This document shows positions 16,009 through 24,918 of a stretch of DNA of 64,000 nucleotides, piece by piece. The stretch is from assembly GCF_050875635.1 (NCBI RefSeq), contig NZ_JBPAOH010000007.1, positions 48,644 through 112,643 of the forward strand, read 5' to 3'. The notes beneath the pieces are model-generated. The model was not told where the DNA came from. It ran no database searches and saw nothing but the letters and a program-made list of their open reading frames with translations. Origin of the DNA: Hassallia sp050875635 (GTDB lineage: Bacteria > Cyanobacteriota > Cyanobacteriia > Cyanobacteriales > Nostocaceae). How positions within the stretch are numbered: position 1 is the stretch's first letter; each line of letters opens with the position of its first letter. The position numbers and the translations under genes were made by a program.

Positions 16009-19000
16009 ATGGCTAACAACATCTACGCACTTTTGGTTGGTATTGACGAATACGATCCGGAATCTACACCGCAAGTTCCCTCATTAAAAGGTTGCGTTAA
16101 CGACATCAAAGCTGTGGAAGCTTATCTGCGCGATCGCCTCACAAAAGACGGAAAATGGCAACTAGTTGAACCGACTAATCAATCTTGGATACTCACCAAT
16201 GAACAAGCTACTCGTCAAGCAGTGATCGACGGCTTTAAAGAGCATCTATGCAAAGCAGACAGTGAAGATGTAGTCTTGTTTTATTATGCCGGTCATGGCG
16301 CTCAAGAGAAAGCACCACAAGAATTTTGGCACTTAGAGGCAGACCATTTAGATGAAAGTTTAGTTTGCTACGATAGCCGTACAGAAAATAGTCGAGACTT
16401 AGCAGATAAAGAAATAGCCTATCTAATCTCGAAAGTTGCAGAGAATAACCCTCACGTTGTCATCATTCTCGACTGCTGTCACTCCGGTTCGGGAACCAGA
16501 GATATATCACCAGAAATTAGAGTGCGTCGTTCTCCGGTAGACTCCAGAGAACGTCCATTAAGCAGCTTTATTTTTGCCGAAGACACAACAGCATTAAATG
16601 AATTGTTGAATTCTTCGCGCAGCTTGGAGCAGAAAACAACTGGTGTAACATTGCCAAAAGGCAAACACGTTATGTTTTCCGCTTGTCGTGATTATGAGTT
16701 GGCGAAAGAATATAAAGGAGAAGACGGTCAACCGAGAGGCGCTTTTTCTTACTTTTTATTGCAAACTCTCCAGCGGACTAATAATAGCATTACCTATCGA
16801 GATTTAGCGAGAAATCTCAATGCGTTGGTAAGTGGTAAAGTCAAGGAACAATCACCGCAAGTCGAAGCCACAGATTCAAAAGATTTAGACCAACCTTTCT
16901 TAGGTGGTGCAATCAAAGAACGTCCCAACTACTTTACCTTGACCCGCAGCCAAAACGATAATAGCTGGGTAATTGACGCAGGTGCTATTTCTGGTATCCC
17001 GAAACCGTCTAAGGATGGAGACACTTTATTAGCAATATTTCCCGCTGCAAGTACTCCAGAACAATTAACTAAACTGGACCAAGCTTTAGGGGAAGCGCAA
17101 GTTATGCAAGTGCTGCCACAAAAAAGTAAAGTCAAAATTCTCAGCGGTAGCGATCGCTTATCTCCAACTGAAACTTATTGGGCGATCGTTACTAACATAC
17201 CATTGCCGCCTCTCAAAATTTACATCAGAAGCGAAGACAGCGAAAAAGCAGGTTTAGAACTCGTAAAACAAGCACTACAAACATCTGCACCCAATTCCAA
17301 ACCTTCCTTATACGTCAGTTTAGTAGAAGATCCAATCATAGCAGATTACGATTTACTAATTCGTGGAGGTCAGTATTGGATTACACAGCCTAGCGATGAA
17401 CGTCCGCTAATTGCTCCGATTCCCGAAAACTCGACCCAAGCCGGTTATACCTCGGAAAATGCTCGTGAAGTAGTTGTTCGTTTAGAACATATTGCCCGGT
17501 GGACAAACATTCTCGAACTCTCCACCCCTGCGACTAGTAGCGTTAAAACCGATGATGTAGAGATGGAAATCAGCGTCCTTTCCGGACGACAAGAAACTTC
17601 GCTTAGTGGTGATAACAAAATAGCATCAGAAATGCGGTTGGAGTATACCTATGAAAATGATGAATGGGTAAAGCCAACTATCCAAATCAAACTCACTAAT
17701 AATAGCAAGAAACCACTTTATTGCAATGTATTAGACCTTGCAGAAAGTTACTCTATATCTAGCAACTTGTTAGACGAATTCCAAGCAAGCAGCTTCAAAC
17801 TTCCACCCAAAGGTTCAGAAAATAGCAACACTCTCGAAAGTGGCAACCTCGAATTGGTCATCAAAGATGAATATTTAGCATTAGGAATTACTGAGTACAA
17901 AGATATATTCAAGCTGATAGTCAGCACAAGCGAATTTGATGCGAGTTTGCTACAACAAGATGGATTAAACCCCCCTCCTCCAACTCGTTCCGTTGGAAGA
18001 GGTGGCACGCTTGACCGTTTAATGGCAGGGGTAAACAGTCGTGAAGCCGTGAGAGCCGAAGGCAGCTATGATAATTGGATGACTAAGGAAGTTTCGATTA
18101 CCATAGTCTGTCCGCAAGAAGCGATCGCAATTCAATCTGATAGCAGCACCGCATTACAAAATGGTGTAGTTGAGGTGCAACCACATCCGAGTTTGCAAGC
18201 AAAAGTTAATCTCACCACTGTACCGCAAGCAAGCAGAGATTTAGGCAATTTGATTTTACCTGCAATTTTGCGGCAACAACCTCGTATTACTGAATCCTTT
18301 CAATTTACCACCAGCCGAGGTAGCGATCCCGGCTTGAGTGCTTTAGAGTTAAGTGACGTAGCAGACCACACTGTAGTTACACCAGATGCACCACTAAAAT
18401 TGCTAGTTGATACCCAATTAGCCGAGAATGAACACCTTTTACCCTTTGCTTATGACGGACAGTTTTTCTTACCATTAGGAAGAGGTTCCCAAGCGATAGA
18501 TGGCAAAACGGAAATTACTTTAGAAAGGTTGCCAAATCCAACAGTTAGCAGTCGCAGCATACAGGGTTCCATTCGGATTTTCTTTGAAAAAATAGTTAGC
18601 CAAAAACTAGGAAGTCCATTTGAATATCCAATTTTAGCTATAGCCGATGTAGTTAAAGTTGACAAAAAAGACAAAGTAACCTACGAAAAAGATAAGGAGA
18701 TAATTAAAGCGCAAGTAGCGCAAGCAAAAAAAATTATCCTCTACATTCATGGAATTGTTGGGGACACTGCAAGTATGGTTCCCAGTGTGAATAATGCTTT
18801 GGTAGAAGTTGATAAAAAAGAGCTTTCAATTAAAGAGCGTTATGACGTAGTTTTGGCTTTTGACTATGAAAATATCCAAACTACAATTGAAGAAAATGCC
18901 AAGTTTTTAGGGGAAAAATTGCAAGAAATTGGCTTGGGAGCAAACCACGGTAAACAATTGCATATTGTGGCACATTCAATGGGTGGTTTGGTTTCTCGCT

Positions 19001-19845
19001 GGTTTATTGAGAGACTGGGCGGCAATCAAGTTGTGCAACACTTAGTTATGTTAGGCACACCAAATGCCGGTTCACCTTGGCCTTCTATACAGGATTGGGT
19101 TTTTACCGCTCTTGGTATTGGGTTGAATCAACTTTCGGCAATAGTTTGGCCCACGAAAATAGTAGCAGATTTACTGAAAGTTCTGGAAAATAATGATAAA
19201 TCTTTGGAGCAAATGCAGCCAGATTCACCTATTTTGAAAGAACTTGCCGAAAATCCCGATCCTGGCATTCCTTATACAATTATTGCCGGTGATAGGTCGG
19301 TGATGGCTGCTGCTGCAAAACTTCAAGCAGACAAGCAAATTAATCCACTCAAACAACTGATGGATAGGATGTTTGGTTCATCTGTAAATAAAGTTGTAGA
19401 TATGGCGTTCTTTAGTCAGCCGAATGATATAGCGGTGACTTTGACTTCGATCAAGAGCGTTAATTCTAAGCGTAAGCCTCAACCAACAATATTATCACCC
19501 GACACCGCCTGCGATCACCTCACCTACTTTACTGATCGTGCCGGCTTAACTGCACTATCCAAAGCACTTTACGAATTTCCCCATGAAAATCAACCACCAG
19601 CAGCATCAGCGACAACTGCCAATGTATTAATTGTTGAACCCAAAGGAAATACCACACCAAAACCTGCTGAAACTTCTTCACAAACCCCAAACCCTCTGCT
19701 AATTAGTAGCGCAATTATTACAGGAATTGCCCTATTTATAGCAAGCGTTGCTATCTCAATTTTGTGGAATCGTTCTCCGCAACCACAGCCAACTAGTCAA
19801 ACTAGAAGCAGTCAGACTGTAGCTGTTAACAAACACTCACTCTGA
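16009..19845 (+). CDS. caspase (C14) - alpha/beta-hydrolase fusion with C-terminal membrane anchor
   Basis: 1278 aa. Residues 1-300 are a metacaspase/orthocaspase-like peptidase: YALLVGIDEY, catalytic His96 in YYAGHGAQ, catalytic Cys157 in ILDCCHSGSG. A long middle region (300-900) of unrecognised beta-rich domains follows (effector-associated IYIRSEDSEKAGLELV, Ig-like stretches). Residues about 905-1130 are a lipase/PGAP1-like hydrolase: ILYIHGIVGD, nucleophile elbow AHSMGG with Ser990, HLVMLGTPNAGSPW. A single hydrophobic helix (about 1230-1255) and a short tail end the protein. It combines a peptidase and a putative (phospho)lipase in one chain; one may activate the other. It is first in a run of caspase genes, with a terminator after it. 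Domain calls are firm; function is inferred. Confidence 0.85.
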   Translation: MANNIYALLVGIDEYDPESTPQVPSLKGCVNDIKAVEAYLRDRLTKDGKWQLVEPTNQSWILTNEQATRQAVIDGFKEHLCKADSEDVVLFYYAGHGAQEKAPQEFWHLEADHLDESLVCYDSRTENSRDLADKEIAYLISKVAENNPHVVIILDCCHSGSGTRDISPEIRVRRSPVDSRERPLSSFIFAEDTTALNELLNSSRSLEQKTTGVTLPKGKHVMFSACRDYELAKEYKGEDGQPRGAFSYFLLQTLQRTNNSITYRDLARNLNALVSGKVKEQSPQVEATDSKDLDQPFLGGAIKERPNYFTLTRSQNDNSWVIDAGAISGIPKPSKDGDTLLAIFPAASTPEQLTKLDQALGEAQVMQVLPQKSKVKILSGSDRLSPTETYWAIVTNIPLPPLKIYIRSEDSEKAGLELVKQALQTSAPNSKPSLYVSLVEDPIIADYDLLIRGGQYWITQPSDERPLIAPIPENSTQAGYTSENAREVVVRLEHIARWTNILELSTPATSSVKTDDVEMEISVLSGRQETSLSGDNKIASEMRLEYTYENDEWVKPTIQIKLTNNSKKPLYCNVLDLAESYSISSNLLDEFQASSFKLPPKGSENSNTLESGNLELVIKDEYLALGITEYKDIFKLIVSTSEFDASLLQQDGLNPPPPTRSVGRGGTLDRLMAGVNSREAVRAEGSYDNWMTKEVSITIVCPQEAIAIQSDSSTALQNGVVEVQPHPSLQAKVNLTTVPQASRDLGNLILPAILRQQPRITESFQFTTSRGSDPGLSALELSDVADHTVVTPDAPLKLLVDTQLAENEHLLPFAYDGQFFLPLGRGSQAIDGKTEITLERLPNPTVSSRSIQGSIRIFFEKIVSQKLGSPFEYPILAIADVVKVDKKDKVTYEKDKEIIKAQVAQAKKIILYIHGIVGDTASMVPSVNNALVEVDKKELSIKERYDVVLAFDYENIQTTIEENAKFLGEKLQEIGLGANHGKQLHIVAHSMGGLVSRWFIERLGGNQVVQHLVMLGTPNAGSPWPSIQDWVFTALGIGLNQLSAIVWPTKIVADLLKVLENNDKSLEQMQPDSPILKELAENPDPGIPYTIIAGDRSVMAAAAKLQADKQINPLKQLMDRMFGSSVNKVVDMAFFSQPNDIAVTLTSIKSVNSKRKPQPTILSPDTACDHLTYFTDRAGLTALSKALYEFPHENQPPAASATTANVLIVEPKGNTTPKPAETSSQTPNPLLISSAIITGIALFIASVAISILWNRSPQPQPTSQTRSSQTVAVNKHSL

Positions 19846-19885
19846 CTAATTTCTACCAATTCTTGATAATTGCGTGTAAAAAAAT

Positions 19886-19914
19886 AACCCCACCTTTTCA
19901 TGAGGTGGGGTTTT
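19886..19914 (+). terminator. strong intrinsic terminator
   Basis: A perfect 10-bp GC-rich stem (AACCCCACCT / AGGTGGGGTT) with a short loop and TTTT, 40 bp after the caspase-lipase stop. It separates that gene from the first caspase-STAND-WD40 gene, so the two probably have separate transcripts. Confidence 0.85.
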
Positions 19915-19942
19915 GCAGATATATTCTTGCTGATGTTAATTT

Positions 19943-22900
19943 ATGGCAGAAATTAAACGCAGTTTTGCAATAATTATTGGTGTTAACCAATACATAAATG
20001 GTATTCCACTCTTAGAGACAGCTGTAAATGATGCTAGCGAACTTGCGAAAATCCTGGCAGAAGAATATGAATACAAAGTCTTACAGCTATTGGATGCAGA
20101 TGCAACTCAATCGAAGCTGAATGATTTGTTGGCAGCTTTTGTAAAGCAGCAGCTACCTTTAGCTGATGGGTTGATACAGATGCAAGAAAGCGATCGCCTT
20201 TTATTTTACTTTGGGGGACATGGCATTGCTTTGGATGGACTTGACAACACAGATGGACCGGCTGGCTACGTTGTACCCCAGGATGCACGACGCGATGATA
20301 GCAATACTTGGGTAGCGATGCAGCGGTTGCACGATGCTTTGATACAACTGCCTTGCCGTCATCTTTTGATTATCCTTGATTGCTGCTTTGCCGGTGCATT
20401 TCGCTGGGCGGAATTGCAAAGAGAAGCAGTGCGATCGCATAAAATGTATCAAGAACGTTATCAACGCTTCATCTCTGGTTGCGCTCAACAAGTAATTACC
20501 TCCGCTGCCGATGACGAAAAAGCTGCCGATTCCCTTCTCAATTTTGGACAACGAGGTAATATTAATGGTCATTCTCCCTTCGCCGAACTGTTATTTAAAG
20601 CACTTTTAGGACAAGCTGATTTTACCCAAGATGGTGTAATCACCGCAACAGAAATCTATTTATATATAAATAATGAATTAGCCAAAACAATCGCCAAACA
20701 AACCCCAGGTTTGTGTCAGCTAAAACGCCATGACAAAGGTGAGTATATCTTTCCTATTCTTGGTTTTGATCCGAAAAACTTAGACAAAGCTCCCCCACTT
20801 GATGAAAGTAAAAATCCTTACCGAGGGTTAGAGTCTTTTGAAGAAAAAGATAGCAGCTTATTTTTTGGCAGAAAAGCTTTAATTGAAAAGCTGCAAAAGT
20901 TCATTATTAGCCAACCATTAACAGTTGTACTCGGCGCTTCCGGTTCCGGTAAATCAAGCTTAGTCAAAGCCGGATTAATTCCTCAGTTAAAAAATAGTGG
21001 ACAGTGGCGCATCTTTGCTCCGATTCGTCCGGGTAAATCTCCCTTCATCGCTTTAAATAACACATTAGTAAAAGAAAACTTCCCCATTTTCACCCAGCCT
21101 TACAAAACTTTTGAGCAAGAATTGCAAACACTTTATCAAAGCGTCAAAACTTGGAGTCAGGCTAACCCTAATACTAAATTACTACTTTTTATTGACCAAT
21201 TTGAAGAATTAGTCACCCTATGCCAAAATGACAAACAATCGGAAATATTTATAACAGGATTAGCAAGAGCAATTAAAGCTTTTCCCGAACAATTAAGAAT
21301 TGTAGTTACGCTGCGAAGTGACTTTGAACCGCAGTTTAGAGATAAAGCATTAAAACCTTATTGGCAAAAAGCGCGATTTATTATCCCAGCAATGACGCGA
21401 CAAGAATTGCGCTCTTGCATTACGGAACCTGCCACTGCACGAGTTTTGTATTTTGATCCGCCAAATTTAGTAGATCAGTTAATTGATGAAGTGGCACAAA
21501 TGCCCGGAGCTTTGCCTTTATTATCCTTCACATTAAGTGAACTTTATTTGAAATATATCAAGAGTACTAGAGAAGATAAAAGAAATAATCGAGCGATTAC
21601 TCAAGCAGATTATGATGAATTGGGAGGAGTGACGCGCAGTCTCACTCAAAGAGCAGATTATGAATATGACGAGTTAGTAAAACTTGATTCAGCATACGCT
21701 CAAACAATCAAACAAGTAATGCTACGGATGGTAGCTATAGGTGGGGGTGAATTGGCTCGCAGACAAGTATTATGTACAGAATTGGAGTATCCAGAAGTAG
21801 AAAATGCACGGGCAGAGTTAGTAATTGAGCGTTTTGTGGCTGCTCGCTTGTTAGTTAAAGGACAAGATACAGAGAATCATGAATATGTCGAACCTGCCCA
21901 TGATGTTTTAGTGCGGGGGTGGAATAAGCTGCGGACTTGGAAACAAGAAGAACAGGAAAATTTGATTCTTCAACGTCGATTGACACCAGCTGCACTTGAG
22001 TGGAAAACCCAACAAAAACCACGATTTCTATGGAATGCCGATCCGCGTCTGGATTTGTTGAAACAAATATTGAATTCTAATAATAACTGGTTTAACAAAA
22101 TAGAAGCTGAGTTTGTGCGACGTAGCGTCAGACAAAAACGCAAAAATGCTACTTTACGTGGGAGTATTATAAGTGGTGCATTAATAGTTTTGAGCAGTGC
22201 AACTATTATTGCAATTAAAAATTGGATTGATGCGGAAAATCAAGTAATTGAAACTACTAGTGCTTTATCAGAAGCGCGTTTAGCCTCCAACAACCAATTA
22301 GAAGCGCTGGTAGAAGGTGTCAAAGCCGGCGAAATGCTAAAAAAAGATTTATTAAGAGAAGGTGTCAAAGCAGGAGAAATGCTGAAAAAAGACACCATTT
22401 TAACCAAGGAATCTACCAAAATAAAAGTTGTAACGACCTTGCTACAGTTGGCTAATCAAGTCAGAGAGCGCAACCGCTTTGAAGGACATACTCAAGCTGT
22501 TAGGAGTGTCATTTTTACCCCAGATGGTAAAACAATTGCTTCAGCAAGCAATGATAGCACTATTAAATTGTGGAATCTTAAAGGGCAATGTTTGCAAACA
22601 CTTACACAGCATGAAGATGGAGTTTTTAGAGTTCTTTTTAGTAAGGATGGTAAAACTTTAATCTCTGCTAGTAATAATACTCTCATAATTTGGCAGCGTC
22701 AACCTAATGGTACTTTCAAATTAGTAAAACCTATCCCAGACAAAGATCAAATTTCGGCTGTAAGTTTAAGTCCCGATGGACAGATTATTGCCACGGGTAG
22801 CCAAAATACCTTTACACTAAATTTATTCCAGAAAGATGGGAAACTAATTAAAACTTGGAAAGAACATCGTGACCAAATCAGAGATTTAAGTTTTAGTCCA

Positions 22901-24286
22901 GATAATCAGATTATTGCTACCGCTAGTGTAGGTGGAGCTATCAAACTTTGGAGTGTAAAAGAGCGCAAGTTACTTAAAACTATTCAGAATGATTCTGTGC
23001 GACTTGACCGTTTTGGAGTGCGTTTTGTTGATAATAAAACTATTGCTGCAACCAATAGTGATAGACCTATCAAGCTATTGAATGTAAACGGTACACAAAT
23101 AAAAAACTTACAGGGACATACCGAGCAAGTCCTTTACTTAGATGTTAGTCGCGATGGTAAATATATTGCTTCAGCTAACAAGGATGAAACTGTTAAAATA
23201 TGGAGTCCAAAATCCGATGAACCACTGCCAACTTTAGTAATTCCTGACACCACTATCAATCAAGCAAGTTTTAGCCCCGACAGCAAAATGATTGCTTTGG
23301 CTGGTGATGATAACACCGTTAAACTATGGAATATTAATAGTATACTACCGCCTACAATTCTTCAATCGAAGAGTATAAGTGTCAGCTTTAGCCCTGATAG
23401 TAAAATGATTGTCTCAGCATCAGGTAAAAATATTCAGCTTTGGCAAAATGGTAAGCGGTTGTGGAATGTGCAAGCAGATAACCAAACAGTTTTACAAGTA
23501 AGCTTTAGTCACGATGGTAAATTAATTGCATCTGCCGGCGAGGATGGAATTGTGAAACTTTGGAATACTCAAGGAAAATTAATCAGGACTATAAAAGCAC
23601 ACTTACAACAAGTTTCTAGCGTGAGTTTTAGCCCTGATAGCAAAACAATTGCTTCAGCGAGTGATGATAAAACTGTGAAGCTTTGGAATGTAGCAAATGG
23701 AAGCTTAATTAAAACTATCCCAGCACATAATAACGTAGTTACAAGTGTTAGCTTTAGCCCTGATGGTAAAACGATTGCTTCAGCCAGCCTTGACAAAACT
23801 ATCAAGCTTTGGAATGTACCAGATGGCAGATTTATTAAAAATTTTCCAGGTCACAAGGAAGGAGTTCTGAGTGTAAGTTTCAGCCCTAACGGAAAAATGC
23901 TTGCTTCAGCTAGTTCTGACAAAACTGTTAGGCTTTGGCATCTAAATAATCAACCATCTACAGTTTTTCCACTTGAAGGTAATAGTGTTATGAAAGTTAA
24001 TTTTAGCCCCAATGGTCAAACTTTAGTTTCAGCAAGTGGCAATAAAATTAGACTTTGGAAACTAAATGGTGAACTGATAACAACTTTACCAGATAATCAA
24101 GGCGATATCTTTGATGCCAGTTTCAGTCCCGATGGTAAGACTATTGCTTCAGCTGATCCTAGCGAAAACGTGATTCTCTGGAATTTGGATTTGGATAACT
24201 TACTTAAACATAGTTGTAATTGGCTGGATGACTATCTGAAAAATAAACCCAAAGTAAGTGAAGGTAATCTTTGCAAACCAATTTAG
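19943..24286 (+). CDS. caspase - STAND NTPase - membrane helix - WD40 protein (A)
   Basis: 1447 aa. Residues 1-270: caspase domain with His93 (FYFGGHG) and Cys148 (ILDCCFAG), plus a DxxxDGxIxxxE loop (ADFTQDGVITATE) resembling a calcium-binding loop. Residues about 290-730: STAND-type P-loop ATPase with Walker A GASGSGKSSLVKAG (331-344), Walker B LLLFIDQFEEL and the sensor region LRIVVTLRSDFEPQF. A hydrophobic helix (about 736-756) and a linker with a tandem EGVKAGEMLKKD duplication follow. The C-terminus has 14 WD40-type repeats, i.e. probably two seven-bladed propellers. The layout is that of an NLR-like sensor: ligand binding to WD40, oligomerisation by STAND, then caspase activation. The repeats here are diverged, unlike paralogue B. 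Confidence 0.9.
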   Translation: MAEIKRSFAIIIGVNQYINGIPLLETAVNDASELAKILAEEYEYKVLQLLDADATQSKLNDLLAAFVKQQLPLADGLIQMQESDRLLFYFGGHGIALDGLDNTDGPAGYVVPQDARRDDSNTWVAMQRLHDALIQLPCRHLLIILDCCFAGAFRWAELQREAVRSHKMYQERYQRFISGCAQQVITSAADDEKAADSLLNFGQRGNINGHSPFAELLFKALLGQADFTQDGVITATEIYLYINNELAKTIAKQTPGLCQLKRHDKGEYIFPILGFDPKNLDKAPPLDESKNPYRGLESFEEKDSSLFFGRKALIEKLQKFIISQPLTVVLGASGSGKSSLVKAGLIPQLKNSGQWRIFAPIRPGKSPFIALNNTLVKENFPIFTQPYKTFEQELQTLYQSVKTWSQANPNTKLLLFIDQFEELVTLCQNDKQSEIFITGLARAIKAFPEQLRIVVTLRSDFEPQFRDKALKPYWQKARFIIPAMTRQELRSCITEPATARVLYFDPPNLVDQLIDEVAQMPGALPLLSFTLSELYLKYIKSTREDKRNNRAITQADYDELGGVTRSLTQRADYEYDELVKLDSAYAQTIKQVMLRMVAIGGGELARRQVLCTELEYPEVENARAELVIERFVAARLLVKGQDTENHEYVEPAHDVLVRGWNKLRTWKQEEQENLILQRRLTPAALEWKTQQKPRFLWNADPRLDLLKQILNSNNNWFNKIEAEFVRRSVRQKRKNATLRGSIISGALIVLSSATIIAIKNWIDAENQVIETTSALSEARLASNNQLEALVEGVKAGEMLKKDLLREGVKAGEMLKKDTILTKESTKIKVVTTLLQLANQVRERNRFEGHTQAVRSVIFTPDGKTIASASNDSTIKLWNLKGQCLQTLTQHEDGVFRVLFSKDGKTLISASNNTLIIWQRQPNGTFKLVKPIPDKDQISAVSLSPDGQIIATGSQNTFTLNLFQKDGKLIKTWKEHRDQIRDLSFSPDNQIIATASVGGAIKLWSVKERKLLKTIQNDSVRLDRFGVRFVDNKTIAATNSDRPIKLLNVNGTQIKNLQGHTEQVLYLDVSRDGKYIASANKDETVKIWSPKSDEPLPTLVIPDTTINQASFSPDSKMIALAGDDNTVKLWNINSILPPTILQSKSISVSFSPDSKMIVSASGKNIQLWQNGKRLWNVQADNQTVLQVSFSHDGKLIASAGEDGIVKLWNTQGKLIRTIKAHLQQVSSVSFSPDSKTIASASDDKTVKLWNVANGSLIKTIPAHNNVVTSVSFSPDGKTIASASLDKTIKLWNVPDGRFIKNFPGHKEGVLSVSFSPNGKMLASASSDKTVRLWHLNNQPSTVFPLEGNSVMKVNFSPNGQTLVSASGNKIRLWKLNGELITTLPDNQGDIFDASFSPDGKTIASADPSENVILWNLDLDNLLKHSCNWLDDYLKNKPKVSEGNLCKPI

Positions 24287-24400
24287 TGCCTCTTTTACAA
24301 CCCTCTTCATATCAATCTTGATTTTGAGTGCATAACTTCATTTCACCTGCACCTATATTTAGATGTCAGGTTTCAAACATTCCAAAGGAGAGCAAAAATT

Positions 24401-24610
24401 ATGTCAAATCCTGGATATAAACGCATAGATCCAGAATTCGATCTAGGTGTGGCTAGTCTCGAGGCTGCTAGAGATCATCACAAGAGGAAAGACATAGAAG
24501 GAGCCAAGAAAAAGTCAAAAGAAGCAATAGAGCAATTTAAGCGTTGCGATACTAATGAGGCTAAAGAAAAACTTAATGAAGCGCAACAATTTCTAGACAA
24601 CTTGGGGTGA
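24401..24610 (+). CDS. small helical protein, 69 aa
   Basis: Highly charged helical protein (LEAARDHHKRKDIEGAKKKSKEAIEQFKRCDTNEAKEKLNEAQQFLDNLG), with a clear ribosome-binding site (AAAGGAGAG) before the ATG. The pattern resembles half a TPR-like or three-helix hairpin. It lies between two caspase-STAND-WD40 genes on the same strand and is followed by a perfect 13-bp hairpin. I do not recognise it; position suggests an accessory or regulatory partner, which is only an inference. Confidence 0.7.
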   Translation: MSNPGYKRIDPEFDLGVASLEAARDHHKRKDIEGAKKKSKEAIEQFKRCDTNEAKEKLNEAQQFLDNLG

Positions 24611-24650
24611 TAGCCATAGATAAATAAGGATTGCTGAGTCTGAGCAGTTA

Positions 24651-24684
24651 AATTAGAGACGTAGCAAATATTACGTCTCTAATT
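24651..24684. terminator. perfect 13-bp hairpin after the 69-aa gene
   Basis: AATTAGAGACGTA pairs fully with TACGTCTCTAATT around an 8-nt loop. There is no T run, so it may be a processing or transcript-stabilising structure. The remaining gap up to 24918 holds HIP1 sites but no gene I can support. Confidence 0.6.
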
Positions 24685-24918
24685 AGACTAAGCATTTATG
24701 AGAAAACTTCACGTTTTCTCGCAAGCGATCGCCCTACGGTGCATTTGTGGCATCTCAATCGCAAATGCTTTGGATGGTGGCGATCGCCAAATTCTTCTTT
24801 TTTGCAAAACCTCCACACAGATGAATAGAAGGCACGATTGGACACTTGCTAAAAATAAGAGGGAAATTGTAGATAATCTGCTTGTAGATGCTTATAGTTA
24901 TTAAATAACGGGCATCTT

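Noticed and set aside
24698..24904. 68-codon frame between the small helical gene and protein B
   Set aside because: Starts inside a HIP1-rich gap, no ribosome-binding site, no coding-like composition.
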